A DNA stretch of 64,000 nucleotides from Homarus americanus (Eukaryota > Arthropoda > Malacostraca > Decapoda > Nephropidae), in contig NW_024725520.1 of NCBI RefSeq assembly GCF_018991925.1, forward strand, positions 209,501-273,500, written 5' to 3'. The stretch's first letter is position 1. Every line of letters starts with the position of its first letter. A model generated the notes under the pieces. It made no database searches, was not told where the DNA came from, and saw only the letters and a program-made list of their open reading frames with translations. Below are positions 47,156 through 59,400 of the stretch, in pieces. A program made the position numbers and the translations under genes.

Positions 47156-48289
47156 ATGGGGTGATTGTACTATAGCCGGACGCTCTAGGATTGCTCAGGT
47201 AAGTTCTGGCTGCTTCTCCACCTAAATCTGGTAATTTAGGGACATGAAATAAGTTCGTTTTACCTCGATGTCCAAAACGTGATAATAAGCATACACGAAT
47301 TATTGACTTAAAATCATTTCCCTTCCCACTCTAACATAATGCCTGACGTCTCCGTAAAATACAAGCGTGTTTAATAATGTTTCCTGAGTAGTAATTAAGA
47401 TATTTCGTTCAGTCCGACTTAATCAGCTCGTATGTGTGATGTGAATTTTTTCCTTAGAGTTTTGTATAATTTGCAATCCAGCGCTAACGTGAGAGCGGCA
47501 AGAGTGCGTTGGGTTTGTCCACCCGAGTATGAGCTCTGACCGAAAAGTTGTCACGTACGAAAATTTCTTGAAACTACTGTAACTTTTCGATTATCTCCCA
47601 ACGAGTTTTTTAAGAGATGGTTCTATATATTGCTTTCACACTCAGCATCAGTTACCTACTACACCTTCTATAAATGATGTACAAGTTTCGGGGTATTCGA
47701 AAAAAAAAGGCGATTGAAAATATTCCAAACAAATCAAAATAAAATTGGACTGCTTGCTTTCTTCTTGACTTGTATTTACATTTTCTTCGCATTGTTTGTT
47801 TGTTTGTTTTATCTTTCCTCCTATCAGAAACAAAACATATTTTAGACTACCCACTAAAATTGTCTTCGAAGTAACACTGGTTAAGACCTACAGTGGAGGT
47901 TGTAATGTGATTAGAGTCATTATCTATTACTGTGTGCAATAAGCTAGATAGTGTCTGCACCATGCTACCTCCCAGTATATATCACGTGCCACCAAGACAA
48001 CTCAGCTCTCAACTGGTTCAGCCATGTTAATATTGTTTTTATTATTCACTCTATCTGTATTTTTCTGGCTAAATAAACTGTTTTAATATCAATATTGAGA
48101 GAAAACTCACTATAAGCGAAGCATCCTTAGATTTCAATACCCCAGGATTATCTTGTGGGTGTTTTACAGAGAGAATACCAATGTGCTCTGCTTCTTAAGA
48201 CGAGTAGTGAGATCTGAATACGACAAAGGAGCGATCATTGACTGCGTTGACTCTGTAAGAGATTCAAGTTATTGGGTGGAGGAAGACAG
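47156..48289. other. Intergenic stretch, no gene recognised
   Basis: AT-rich DNA with only short open frames. Confidence 0.4.
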
Positions 48290-48299
48290 CTGAGACCTG

Positions 48300-48525
48300 G
48301 CACCCTCCTGTCTCCCTCCCTCCCTACCCACCCACCATCCTTCCCCTCTCCCTCCTCCTCCTCTCCTTCCTCACTCTTCTTCCTCCCCTCCACACTTCCC
48401 ATTTGCCATGCCTCAAGCCCCCTGCTTCCTCTCTACCCTCTCCATTATTCCCGACCAACCTCTCCTATACCCACCGACCCTCCAAAAAGTCTCCCCTCTC
48501 CCCCACCAATTTACAGAAGGCCCCA
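48300..48525 (+). repeat. Polypyrimidine tract
   Basis: About 225 bp of C/T-rich DNA (TCCCTCCCTCC and similar) directly before the LINE endonuclease fragment. It reads in frame with the fragment. Confidence 0.8.
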
Positions 48526-50700
48526 CACCAATGTAAGGAACTTAATTGATAAATTAACGGAGCTTATATCTATCATAAGTTCAGAGAGGAAACTTTGCTA
48601 CATTACAGAAGATTTCAACCTTGATCTACTAAAATTAGAGATGGACACCTCAGTAAAAGACCTTCTTGCTACCTGTCATTCTAACCTCTTCTTCAACACT
48701 ATAACCAAACCCACTAGAGTAACTGCCACCTCTGCCACTGTGATAGATCATATCTGGACGAACAACACTCCCAACAATCTTGCAAGTGGAATTATTTATA
48801 ACAATATCTCAGATCACTTCCCGGTTTTTGCCATGTATGAAACAGCCACAAGACCTGAAAGGTCTAGTAGAGTTACAATAAAATACATAGACTGCTGCAC
48901 CGACAACATGCTCCTTTTTTAAAACAACTTAATTAGTGCTAAGTGGGATCTTGTCTATGCCTCCGACAACCCGAACGTGAGCTGCTGCAACTTCTCTTGC
49001 ATCTTCAATGGTTGCTTTGATAAATGTTTCCTCCTCAAGGCTAAGTTAGTAAAAACTGTATCTATCTCCAAACCCTACAGTATATTACACGTGGAATCAA
49101 GGAAATTAAAAAAAAAACATAAACTCTAGAGAAAATCTGTAAAACCTCCCATAACTTTCTGTGATGCTTACCGAGGTATGAGAAATAGAGTAACTCAAGC
49201 AGTTAGAAATGCCAGACGTAGCTATTATACAAATAAGCTCCAGTCAGCATCGGGCAACAGTAAGAAACCTGGAATATCAACTCTATTCAGAACAGGAGCA
49301 CTCAGCCTTCGGCCCCCCACTCAGCTTTTATGAGTAACGGAACCCTCCCTCCTTACCAACTACTTCAATGAATATTTTATCAATGTTGGCAAAATCTTAC
49401 AGAGAGCATCGCTAATCACCATGGGGAATTTAGAGCCTACCTGCAAAACAGACAGCAAAATGAGCTGTTCTTATCCCCTGTCACCGCAGATGAATTACTG
49501 ACCACCATAAAAATGTCCAAAGATGCAGCAGCAGGCGACGACAATATACCAATTAGCATCATTAAGAAAGTAGCCCACTTACTGTATTACTACCCGTTCT
49601 CTTACATATTTGTAACTCCTCCTTCACTAGTTGTGTCTTTCCGGTTAAACTGAAAATTGCTATAGTTCACCCAGCATATAAAAAATCTGGGGACAAAGAT
49701 CTTTTCAAGAATTATCGCCCCATATCAGTCCTCCCATCCTTAAGTAAGATACTGGAGAAGCTAGTTTGTAGTAGACTAAATTCCTTCTGCAGTGTCATTA
49801 ACATCCTTACAGACTCTGAGTTTGGATTTAGAGCTAGAAGGTCGACTGAGAGTGCTCTGCTATCCTTTACTAATGACATCTTAAACTTCTTTGATGACAG
49901 TCAGTTCACAGTCGGTATATTCCTGGACCCCTCTAAAGCCTTCAATACTGTCGACCATACCATCCTCCTTTCAAAGCTTGAACATTACGGCGTTAGGGGC
50001 TTATCCCACAATTGGTTTATCTCATATTTGTCCAACAGGAAGCAGTATGTCTTAAAACAATCTGATTGTCACCCGCCTGTCTCTGAAGCCAGTCACAAGC
50101 ATGTATGTCTTGTTGACGGGGGTATCAGGATCAAGCTGCCGTGGATCCCCTCTCACATAGGTATCAGTCAACATGATAGAGTTGATGCCTTAACTACACT
50201 CGCTTCCAACAATGACAATCTAGGACTGTCAAACAGAACCTTAAAAACTGTAATCAGAAAATAATTTGTTGATAAATTTGAAGCCAGTAGACAAGTGCAA
50301 ACAGGCACAAGTCAATCCACTGTTTACCATGATGAAATGTATCAAGTAAAATATGTATATGGAGCAAGTAACAAAATCACTAGATTACAAGATGTTGTAA
50401 CCGCTAGACTACGGTTACGGTATAAGTACCTCTGGCAGTATGCCCCTCAGGCAGATGTGAACAAAACTAAATGTAAAGTTTGTGGCCAGACAAATGGCCA
50501 CACACTCCAACACTACGTCTTAGACTGTGAAAAATAAAACCCCATAGGGACAGAGCCAAGCACACTGTGTATGCAATGGCACAGCACTTTATCTCTAATA
50601 GCAAGATAGCTGATATAGTAAGGCTGTATCCACACTTCGCATTACCTAACAAAAATTCTGGCAGAGTCTGGCAAAAAAAAAATAGAACGATCAGGGCAAG
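48526..50700 (+). mobile_element. Degenerate, apparently chimeric LINE (APE endonuclease, RT and RNase H pieces)
   Basis: Part 1 (48530-48920): C-terminal APE endonuclease with TEDFNLDLL, SATVIDHIWTNN and SDHFPVFA. Part 2 (about 49440-50045, frameshifted): RT with NYRPISVLPSLSKILEKLV, EFGFRARRSTESALL, IFLDPSKAFNTVDHTILLSK and SYLSNRKQYV. Part 3 (50100-50540): PWIPSHIGISQHDRVDAL, an RNase H-like C-terminus, then a CKVCGQTNGHTLQHYVLDC Cys/His motif and a tail. The RT active-site motif (YxDD) is missing: the frame passes from fingers/palm to RNase H. The element is dead (several stops and frameshifts). Either one LINE lost its RT core or two LINEs were joined. Confidence 0.75.
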
Positions 50701-51099
50701 AATTACAAAGAATCCCGCTAGACAACGACAACAACCATAGACGGTTCCCCCATAGTTACCAAATCTCAAGAAGTCCGTTACCAGGCAATAGATAACCTCC
50801 CTCGACCAGCATCCGCCAATAGGGTTGACGGAAGATGAAATATTACCCTCAACATACTCATAAATGGGATAGGGTAGACTGTCTAATGCCTGTGCCGACA
50901 GAACAAACAGCCAACGAGCATTAAGAAAATCATGCACAACAATTAGCCCAAGACACAACTTTAAGATACTATTAGTGTAGCTAGTCCGAACTATTACCCC
51001 CCCCCCCACCTCTAATCTTCTTTCACCCCTTCTTTCTCTACACAAAACACACACACAAAGACGGTGTAAGAATGAAGAGTGGGTCCGACGTCCGCGTGA

Positions 51100-51640
51100 A
51101 CATAAGAACAGAAGAATGGAGCAAACTGCAGCGGACCTATTGGCCCATACTGGGCCGCCCCGTTTACACCCAACTCCTATCTCCCATATATCCGTCCAAC
51201 CTGTGTTTGAAGCTAACCAGCGTGTTCGAGTTACTGATGAAGTTCAGTAGCTTGTTCCACTTATCCTCCAGTCTATTTCCAAACCAGTGTTTACCTCTTT
51301 CGTGCCTAAATATAAATTTGTTTAATTTAAAACCATTGTTACGAGTTCGCTCCTGGTTGGACAGTTTGAGTACCTTTGTCATGTCACCTTTGCTTAGCCC
51401 TGACTCCCATTTATACACCTCGATCATATCGCCCCTCACTCTCCGTCTCTCGAGGGAGTGTAAATTACGATGCTTTAGCCTGTCTCTGTACTGAAGGTTC
51501 CTAATGCCCGTGATTAGTCTTGTCATTGTCCTCTGAATGCTTTCCAGGGATTCTATATCCATTCTGTAGTTCGGTGACCAGAACTGAACCGTGGGGGCAT
51601 CACGTTGACTAATTGTTAAGGGGGGCACACCCACGTCCTC
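51100..51640 (-). mobile_element. CR1-like LINE 3' end
   Basis: The minus-strand frame 51634-51164 encodes the RT C-terminus: QFWSPNYRMDIESLE, NLHSLERRRVRGDMIEVYKW, RHERGKHWFGNRLEDKWNKL and FKHRLDGYM. The non-coding end contains TTCTTCTGTTCTTATGTTC. The same subfamily occurs at 58590-59400. Confidence 0.9.
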
Positions 51641-51833
51641 AAAGATGGAGGGGAAAAGCGTAACGTTCCTTTAAAACTGTTGTGGGATGCGAAGGACTCC
51701 AGACTTAGCTGATGAATAAAACGATAACTTGGATGTACCTGAGATATGGTGTGTTAATGTCCCACGAACAACTGTCTTAGCTCACACTTACCTGGAAAAA
51801 CAAAAAAATCCTGTTGAAATTACCTACCGTGTA

Positions 51834-51942
<109 letters not shown>

Positions 51943-52363
51943 GATATGAGTATTCACACTTAACTTACATGAACAAATAAGGCAGAACCGATGATCTTAA
52001 GCATTGGTTTATGCCAAATGAATGACTTAAGCGGCCCTACACGGTCACTATTATTGATACAATATATTGACTCATTAATATTGGACAAAAATATCCCACG
52101 CTCATAGAGGCAACATGGCGGACACAGATATGGCATGTATAGCTATATTGCATTAGTTAGCTTTTGTGTTAAAAAAAATCGTCGGTGGATAAGACAATGG
52201 TACAGGAAAATATAACAATATAGCCATGAAAATTTTTTTACAGGATATAATACACTCGGCTGACACAATGGTACACGTATTGTGCCATAGAAATCAAACA
52301 AATATTGATTCCTTCAATATATTGCACGATTCTTCAATACACACACACACACCTGGAAGTTAA

Positions 52364-53096
52364 GAGTATGACTGAGGTGAGGCGGAGTGAGTTGCAGAGT
52401 ATAACTGAGGTGAGGCGGAGTTGAGTTACAGAGTATGACTGAGGTGAGACGGAGTGAGTTACAGAGTATGACTGAGGTGAGGCGGAGTGAGTTACAGAGT
52501 ATGACTGAGGTGAGGCGGAGTTGAGTTACAGAGTATGACTGAGGTGAGACGGAGCGAGTTACATAGTATGACTGAGGTGAGGCAGGTGGGTTACAGAGTA
52601 TGATTGAGGTGGAGGCAGGTGAGTTACAGAGGTATGACTGAGGTGAAGGGCGGGTGATTGCAGAGTATGAGAAGCTGAGGTGAGGCGGGAGTGAGTTACA
52701 GAAGTATGACTGAGGTGAGGCCGGAGTGGTTGCAGAGTGAAGCTGAGGTGAGGCGGAGTGAGTTACAGAGAGATTATATGACTGAGGTGAGGCAGGTGAG
52801 GTTACAAGTATGACTGAGGTGAGGCGGGCAGTGCAAGTATGGCCAGGGTGAGGCCGGAGTGAGTTGGAAATATGACTGAGGTGAGGCGGGTGAGTTGAGT
52901 ATGACTGAGGTGGTGGGGTGGATTTTGAAGTATGACTGAGGTGAGGCGGAGTGAGTTACAGAGTATGACTGAGGTGAGGCGGAGTGAGTTACAGAGTATG
53001 ACTGAGGTGAGGCGGAGTGAGTTACAGAGTATGACTGAGGTGAGGCGGAGTGAGTTACAGAGTATGACTGAGGTGAGGCGGAGTGAGTTACAGAAA
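52364..53096 (+). repeat. 33-bp minisatellite with a disordered centre
   Basis: Unit contains GTATGACTGAGGTGAGGCGG. The copies are clean at 52364-52560 and 52930-53096. Between about 52560 and 52930 they carry many 1-2 bp insertions and deletions. Confidence 0.95.
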
Positions 53097-53169
53097 GTTG
53101 GTGACCGTAAGATTGGATCATCACTGAGTGGGAGTGGGGCCACACATGCTGCTCTGGTTGGGAGGCTTG

Positions 53170-53665
53170 TTATGTGACGGAGAGGGAGGTGTGATGGAGA
53201 GGGATTTGAATGGGTCGTGTGAGGGAAAGTAAGATAAGTGGCAGGTGTGAGGGAGAGAAAGATGAGTGGGAGATGAGAGGGAGATGAGTGGAAGGTGTGA
53301 GAGAAAGTAAGATGAGTGGTGGGTGAGGTAGGTGGTGGATGTGAGGGAGAAGACACTGTGAGGGAGAAGACACTGTGAGGGAGAGAACCTTGTGTGAAGG
53401 AGAGGCACTTTGGGAGAGAGATCGCTATGGGGAGAGGGAGCAACTGTGAAGGAGAGAAAAACACTTGCGGGAGAGAGATCGCTATGAGGAAGAACGCTGT
53501 AGAGGAGAGACACTGCGGGGAAGACACTGTGAGGGAGAAGACACTGTGAGGGAGAAGACACAATGAGGGAGAGGACGCTGAGAGGGAGAGAACGCTATGA
53601 GGGCGAGAACGCTATGAGGGAGAAAACGCTATGAGGGCGAGAACGCTATGAGGGAGAAAACGAAC
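53170..53665 (+). repeat. Purine-rich degenerate tandem repeat
   Basis: Repeats of GAGGGAGAAGACACTGT and GAACGCTATGAGGGAGA types (about 14-18 bp), with almost only purines on the plus strand in between. The long open frames on the minus strand come from this bias. Confidence 0.85.
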
Positions 53666-53846
53666 ATTTGCTTTCCTCTGGCTGAATTACATCCTCTGTG
53701 ACTCTCCTCTTCAAAGCAAATTATGCAAATTATCACAGTAATAACTCAATGAATTCAGACAACTGCCAGAAAAAACGCCCAAATTAAGTTACATTTACTG
53801 TACGTGAGGGAATGATAGCGTAGGTGGAGCTAAAATGAAAGATGTA

Positions 53847-53901
<55 letters not shown>

Positions 53902-54334
53902 GTCGTGTCAGGATCTTTGTGTTTATTACGATTGGCGAAATTTACGTCGGGTTCATGTGAAGTTCGTCTCCGGTCCCCCAGCCAGGCCATCCTCCAATCT
54001 GTTGTCTTCATCCATTTCTGTTCTATCTCGGTGTTTGAAGTCTTAAGGACACGAGGGTGTAAATGATAAACAATATAAAGTTATAAGAAATTTTGATATA
54101 GTGATATGTGTTCCTATACGGTAACAAAAAATGCATTACACTTACCGAGTCTTATGTTCTGAAACTCATGTCGAAGAACTGTGTTAAAGTTCAGACTCCA
54201 ACCTCGAGGCTTCGCTGTCACTTTATTCAAATTCTTTGTCATGAGTTTCGGAACATAACGCTACGGGGTGTAACACGACTCGTTTTGTTTTCTTTGATTG
54301 TACAATTCTCTCGGTCAAGATATACAGTACACAG
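53666..54334. other. Intergenic stretch with a (CT)n microsatellite
   Basis: (CT)n run at about 53851-53899. No gene seen. Confidence 0.5.
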
Positions 54335-54985
54335 CCGTCAAACATTACCGGTAACTACCTGCATTGTAGACCGTGAGAAAAAGTATTTCCTTGTATTCGT
54401 TTTACATGATAACTTGGCGAGCTTGTTATGACCTCTCGTGTTGATGGTGCATGACATCACAAAGAAATATCCCGGGTTCACGTTTTTCAGCCTTTTCATG
54501 ATTTTGAACGTTTCAATGAGATCCGCCCTATTGTTCCCTGTCTGAAGGGTTGAATAATCGAGATAACACACTTCCGTAATCACCTTTTCTAGGGATGTTA
54601 GGTCTTTCTGGAGGTAGATTTTACATCCCTGTATAAAAGTAATCTAGACTGGAACGTACTTGAGATTTGTACAGTTGAAAGAGCATTTTCCTATCTTTGT
54701 ATTCGAAGGTACGCTATATAATTCCCATATCTCGCTTAGCTTTTCTTACTGGTGCACCCCTTGTTGTGCCACCTTCAGTGAATGATCTATCACAACACCA
54801 AGATCTCTCTCCTTATCAACAGTATCCAGGAAAGTCTTAATAACATTAGAATTGTCATGAGGGTTGTTGTATCCCACGTGTAGGGTCTTGCATTTCGTAA
54901 TCTTAAAGAGCATTTGCTTGTCCCGAGACCATTTGAGCAGCTGATGCAGGTCTTTTTCCATTGTTGCGACATCGTCTTGACTCGC
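54335..54985 (-). mobile_element. Decayed L2/CR1-like LINE reverse transcriptase fragment
   Basis: The minus strand reads DLHQLLKWSRDKQMLFKITK, KCKTLHVGYNN and KERDLGVVIDHSLK, then after frameshifts NNRADLIETFKIMKRL. These are the usual RT thumb and C-terminal motifs of L2/CR1-type elements. Multiple breaks. Confidence 0.8.
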
Positions 54986-57642
54986 TACCTTCCCAAATAT
55001 CTTCTAGTCGTTTGAGAAGGTGACAAAGTGGTTAGATATTTGTTGTTTATGTAGAACCCAGACAGAGTTGTGATGTGTTGTTAAGACTGTTCGGTCAGGT
55101 GTTGGAAGTTGGCGTCCCTCAGAATTTTCTAAAAGATTTAATTATTTTTAATTAATTTGGCCACTTACAGCGGCTAGTTTATTGTGCACCCCATACTCAT
55201 CCTGCGAGCGGTAGCACAGAAGGATTACAGAGTAGAGGTCACAAAGGGTGTGTATAACTAACCCCAGTGGTCAGGATATTATGGTTGGAGTCACCGTACT
55301 CTTCCTCAACTAATTTCTCTCAACTTTCAAAGATTGTATTCCATCTTAGTATGTACAGGTCACTAACCAGAGTTAGTTTATCCTGACGTGGACGTCGTCC
55401 ACCATTGCCTCCTCAGTCGTCAAGACTAAATCTACTTTTATCCTCTTCGCCACTAATCGGCTCGTTAGCAGGAATGTTGTTTCCCCTTGAATAAAAGAGG
55501 AAATGCTTGTATGCTTGCCGAGTAATTATCTCTCTCTCTGTTTCCTAGAAGTAATTATTCAGCTAAAGTACAGATGAAATAATCATCATAAGCTTCACGG
55601 TCATGAATATTGTAGGTTCATTAATGGAGTTTAGTGTGTGTGTGGCAACCCAAGGGCGGAGGTGAAGGAGTACGAGTGGTGGCCACTCTTCCCCCGAGCC
55701 AAGAGAGCCCCCCCCCCCCCACCCCACTGGCGTCCTCCCCTACGTATTGTACAGTACCCTATAATATTCTAGTATACCTGGTGCGTACACAAGTACCTGC
55801 TCCAGCTGCCGTCCGCTACCTTCATAGCTCCAGCTGCTAACTCCGCAGGGATGGACACGTACGTCTTTTGCGCGCAATAGTGCACAGTACACAGACACAG
55901 TTATACGTACAAATACATCCAAACATAAACAGACAGACACATACACAGACGTCAGCGTCAAGAGAGAGATGTACTAGACAGGCAACATCAGGGGTAGTGG
56001 TGTAAGGTGACCGTGTTGTGTTCCTTGTTTACGCTCACTGACTCGCGTGTTCCTCCTGCTGTAATATTCATAAAGGTTTAGTTGTCATAAACCTTCAGTC
56101 TGGGTGATTATTTTTTTTCTGCGGGACACCTGGGTCATGTACGTGTTAATTAAAGTGTAGTAATAATAATAATAATAAGAATAATAATAATAATATTTAG
56201 TGTTGTGGAGTATGTTGTTTATCTTTTCCAAATTATCTTTATTGTCAAAAATGTGTAAGAAATATAAGATTATTTGTATTATTGAAATTAGTTGATTGAG
56301 TCATGTTTACACTCATGTCAATGTCGTCCTAATCTTTACTCACCATAATATTTCCATGGAAATTAATTTGGGGTGCCAGGTATGTTGCACTACGTTTTGA
56401 CTCTAGGCGCTGTAGCATAATAAATTTCAGCGTAAACTATGACTGACAGAGCGGCTGAGGTACCCAGACTAACACATCCGTACACCGGGCTGTCCTGTCG
56501 AAACCAATTAATAGGAGGTAATTGATCCTAAAGTCATATAGCATTAAAACTATTTACACGTGTTCTTATTAGTGGATTCTCTCTAAGTACTAAGACCATT
56601 TAAAACACACTTGTAAGAGAATTATGCAGAATATCAAGCGAGGGAGAATAATATTTGTGATCGATCAGCAAGGAGATTCATCCCGCCACATTAACTCGAT
56701 ACAGTTTATTTCGGTCAAACCTTCATATATAAACAATCAACACTGTTACTCACCACAACACAGCACCATCATCCTAACTACCTATATAACTGGTGTAGAC
56801 AAGTGTTTATGACGTAGACAGATGATGAGAGTGAAGACGGGTGGAGGGAGTCAACGTGGGATACAGGCGTTCATTAGACAGGTGAAGGTCAGGTGCATGG
56901 TGCTGGTGATAAAAAAAAGTGAAGGAATAAGAGCAGCCTGAAAGAGCATAAGTGTGATGGAGTGTGAATGTAGAGAAGTATGGTGTGTATTAGTGTGAGT
57001 ATGAGCGTGAAAGAGCCTTGGTGTCGAGAAGTGTAAGTGTGTACGACTGTGAATGTGGAAGAATGTAAGTGTGAAGAAGTGTGAGTGTACAGTGTAGTGA
57101 AGGTGTTGGTACCATGGAAGACAAAGCAATAATGGATAAAGACATGCGAAAAAATACATAACATAGACGTACAGGCAGACAGACAGACAGGCAGACAGAC
57201 AGACAGATGTGATGATAGGCAGAGTTGTGAGAGACGTGGCAGTCATATGTATACTTTATCATGGGTGTGTTTGTTGTTGTTACACCAAGATGTTAAGTGA
57301 GGTGAGGTGAGGTGAGGTAGCGTGTGGGTCATGTCAACACCACCACTACATCTACCTGGTGTATCAGCGGGAGGGATGCGGCAGTATTGATCACGCCACC
57401 ACCCTGACCTTTGTTTATGGTTGGCGTGGATGATGACTACCTCTCATCATCCACCTACAGTCACCCACAGTCACCCACCTTCTTTAAAATATATTCACAC
57501 AGACATACTATTGTAAACGAGAAATCATAACAATCTACGAATTTACTCATCCGTCGGCGATCGATCACACACACACACACACACCCACTGACACTCCCCA
57601 GGTAAGCCATAAGTACGTAAGGTTGACAAGAACTCGGCCTTT

Positions 57643-57684
<42 letters not shown>

Positions 57685-57868
57685 CACCTTCTCCGTGCCA
57701 GACACAAGGAGTATAACGAGGCCTGTGGTGTGGTGCAGGGAGTGTATGTGTGGGGGTGATGGGCCCCCCTACGTCGCTCTCTCCGCCAGTTCCCCGCTCG
57801 AAAATGTCAGTGTATAGACTGAGAGGTAATGAGATTCGAGGACCGCGTGTAGGATCAGCTATTTGGAT
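54986..57868. other. Intergenic stretch, no gene recognised
   Basis: Contains a poly-C run near 55710, an (AAT)n run (about 56159-56195), GTGTGA-rich degenerate DNA (about 56930-57090), a (CAGA)n stretch (about 57174-57206), a GGTGA repeat (57299-57318), a (CA)n run (about 57568-57585) and a (CT)n run (about 57644-57680). No coding feature is supported. Confidence 0.5.
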
Positions 57869-57990
57869 CTTAACCTAACCTAACCTAACCAAACCAAACC
57901 TAGTCTCTCCATGCACTGTCTACTAACCTAGCTTAAAATAACCTAATCAAGGGTAATCTAAGTTAACGTGACCTAACCTAACTAAGCCTT
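57869..57990 (-). repeat. Degenerate arthropod telomere-like (TTAGG/TTAGGT) repeat
   Basis: The plus strand shows AACCTAACCTAACCTAACC and further scattered CCTAACC blocks. TTAGG is the common arthropod telomere unit; here it is short, imperfect and interstitial. Confidence 0.5.
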
Positions 57991-58249
57991 GTTAGAAATC
58001 GGCGGGGTCAGCTTGATACACTTTCATCCCTGGCTAGAGTGGTATTATGAACCACCTCAGAGCAAGAGTAGGAAGATCTGCCGTGCTCGACACATGAGGC
58101 GTCACACAGACACCTTTAAGAAAGTTACCAAGATTATGGCACAGCTTGTTGTGTAAACTATGTGGGTCGGGCAGCGTGCTGTATATGTGTCATGTGTCAT
58201 ACACCACCGCCTACCAGTGTGTTGTGTGTCATTCTTCGCCACCTGCTAA

Positions 58250-58500
58250 GACAAGATAGCTTCCCACACCTGCAAAGACAAAACTGCTTCCCCACACCTG
58301 CTTAGACAAGACTGCTTTCCCACACCTACTTAGACAAGATAGCTTCCCACACCTGCAAAGACAAAACTGCTTCCCCACACCTGCTAAGACAAGAGACTGC
58401 TTCCCCACACCTGCTAGGACAAGATAGCTTCCCACACCTGCTAACTAAGACAAGATAGCTCCCTAAACCTGCCAGGGTAAGATGGCTCCTCCACGCCTTA
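58250..58500 (+). repeat. Minisatellite, about 30-bp unit, about 9 copies
   Basis: Units contain AGACAARATAGCTTCCCACA or the variant with ACTGCTTCCCC; the spacing varies by a few bases. Confidence 0.9.
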
Positions 58501-58589
58501 CCATTCACTCCTCAAGTCTTCAACAAATATTCACAGACACTTATGCAAATATTCTTCTGATCTTACAATATTCATTTTATTTTTCCACA

Positions 58590-59400
58590 CCGTTGACTCC
58601 AATCCGTCGGAAAAATGGCAGATGAAATTCAATGTGGACAAATGTAAAGTACTCAGTATAGGAGATGTAAACAGGGAAACCAGTTACCAGATGAACAACG
58701 ATGCCATTGTGGAATCCAACTGCGAGAGAGATTTAGGAGTAATGATAAGTAGGAATCTTAAGCCAAGTAAACAGTGTGTTTTTGCTCGTAACAAGGCTAA
58801 TAAAGTACTTGGGTTCATACAAAGGAGTGTTAGTTACAAGACTAGCGAGGTCATCTTAAAATTATATCTTGCGCTTGTGAGACCTCACCTGGATTACGCA
58901 GTTCAGTTCTGGTCACCGTATTACAGAATGGATATAGAATCATTGGAAAGAATCCAGAGGAGAATGACAAGACTAATCCCGGGCATTAGGAACCTTGAAT
59001 ACAGAGACAGGTTAAAGCATCTTAATTTGCACTCCCTCGAGAGACGTAGAGTGAGGGGCGACATGATAGAGGTGTATAAATGGAAGTCAGGGTTAAACAA
59101 AGGGGACATTACAAAGGTACTCAAACTATCCAACCAGAAGCAAACCCGTAACAATGGTTTTAAATTAGACAAATTTAGATTTAGGCGTGAAATTGGCAAA
59201 CACTGGTTTGGAAACAGAGTAGTGGATGAGTGGAACAAGTTACCAAATATCATTATTAACTCGAATACGCTGAATAGCTTCAAACATAGGTTGGATGCTT
59301 ATATGAGCAATAGGGGTTGGGTATAAACGGGACTGCCCAGTATGGGTCCATAGGCCCGCTGCAGTTTCCTCCATTCTTATGTTGTTCTTATGTATGTGTA
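58590..59400 (+). mobile_element. CR1-like LINE 3' end (5'-truncated, frame intact)
   Basis: One uninterrupted frame of 234 codons (58622-59326, readable upstream to about 58590) encodes the RT C-terminus: MKFNVDKCKVLSIG, CERDLGVMISRNLKPS, YLALVRPHLDYAVQFWSPYY, SLERRRVRGDMIEVYKW, WFGNRVVDEWNKLP and SFKHRLDAYM. The 3' end carries TTCTTATGTTGTTCTTATG, the short terminal repeat style of CR1. The 5' truncation and intact frame suggest a fairly recent insertion. Confidence 0.93.

Noticed and set aside
46792..47175. Ser/Gly/Cys-rich 127-codon frame (SGSGSC repeats)
   Set aside because: Direct translation of an 18-bp minisatellite; the alternative frame gives a Val/Leu repeat equally well.
50467..51054. 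195-codon minus-strand frame with hydrophobic stretches, possible membrane protein
   Set aside because: It overlaps the 3' end of the plus-strand LINE remnant and the adjacent C-rich run; no family features were recognised, so it is most likely a shadow.
52802..53563. 253-codon Ser/Pro/Leu-rich minus-strand frame
   Set aside because: It runs through the 33-bp minisatellite and purine-rich repeats; composition reflects strand bias.
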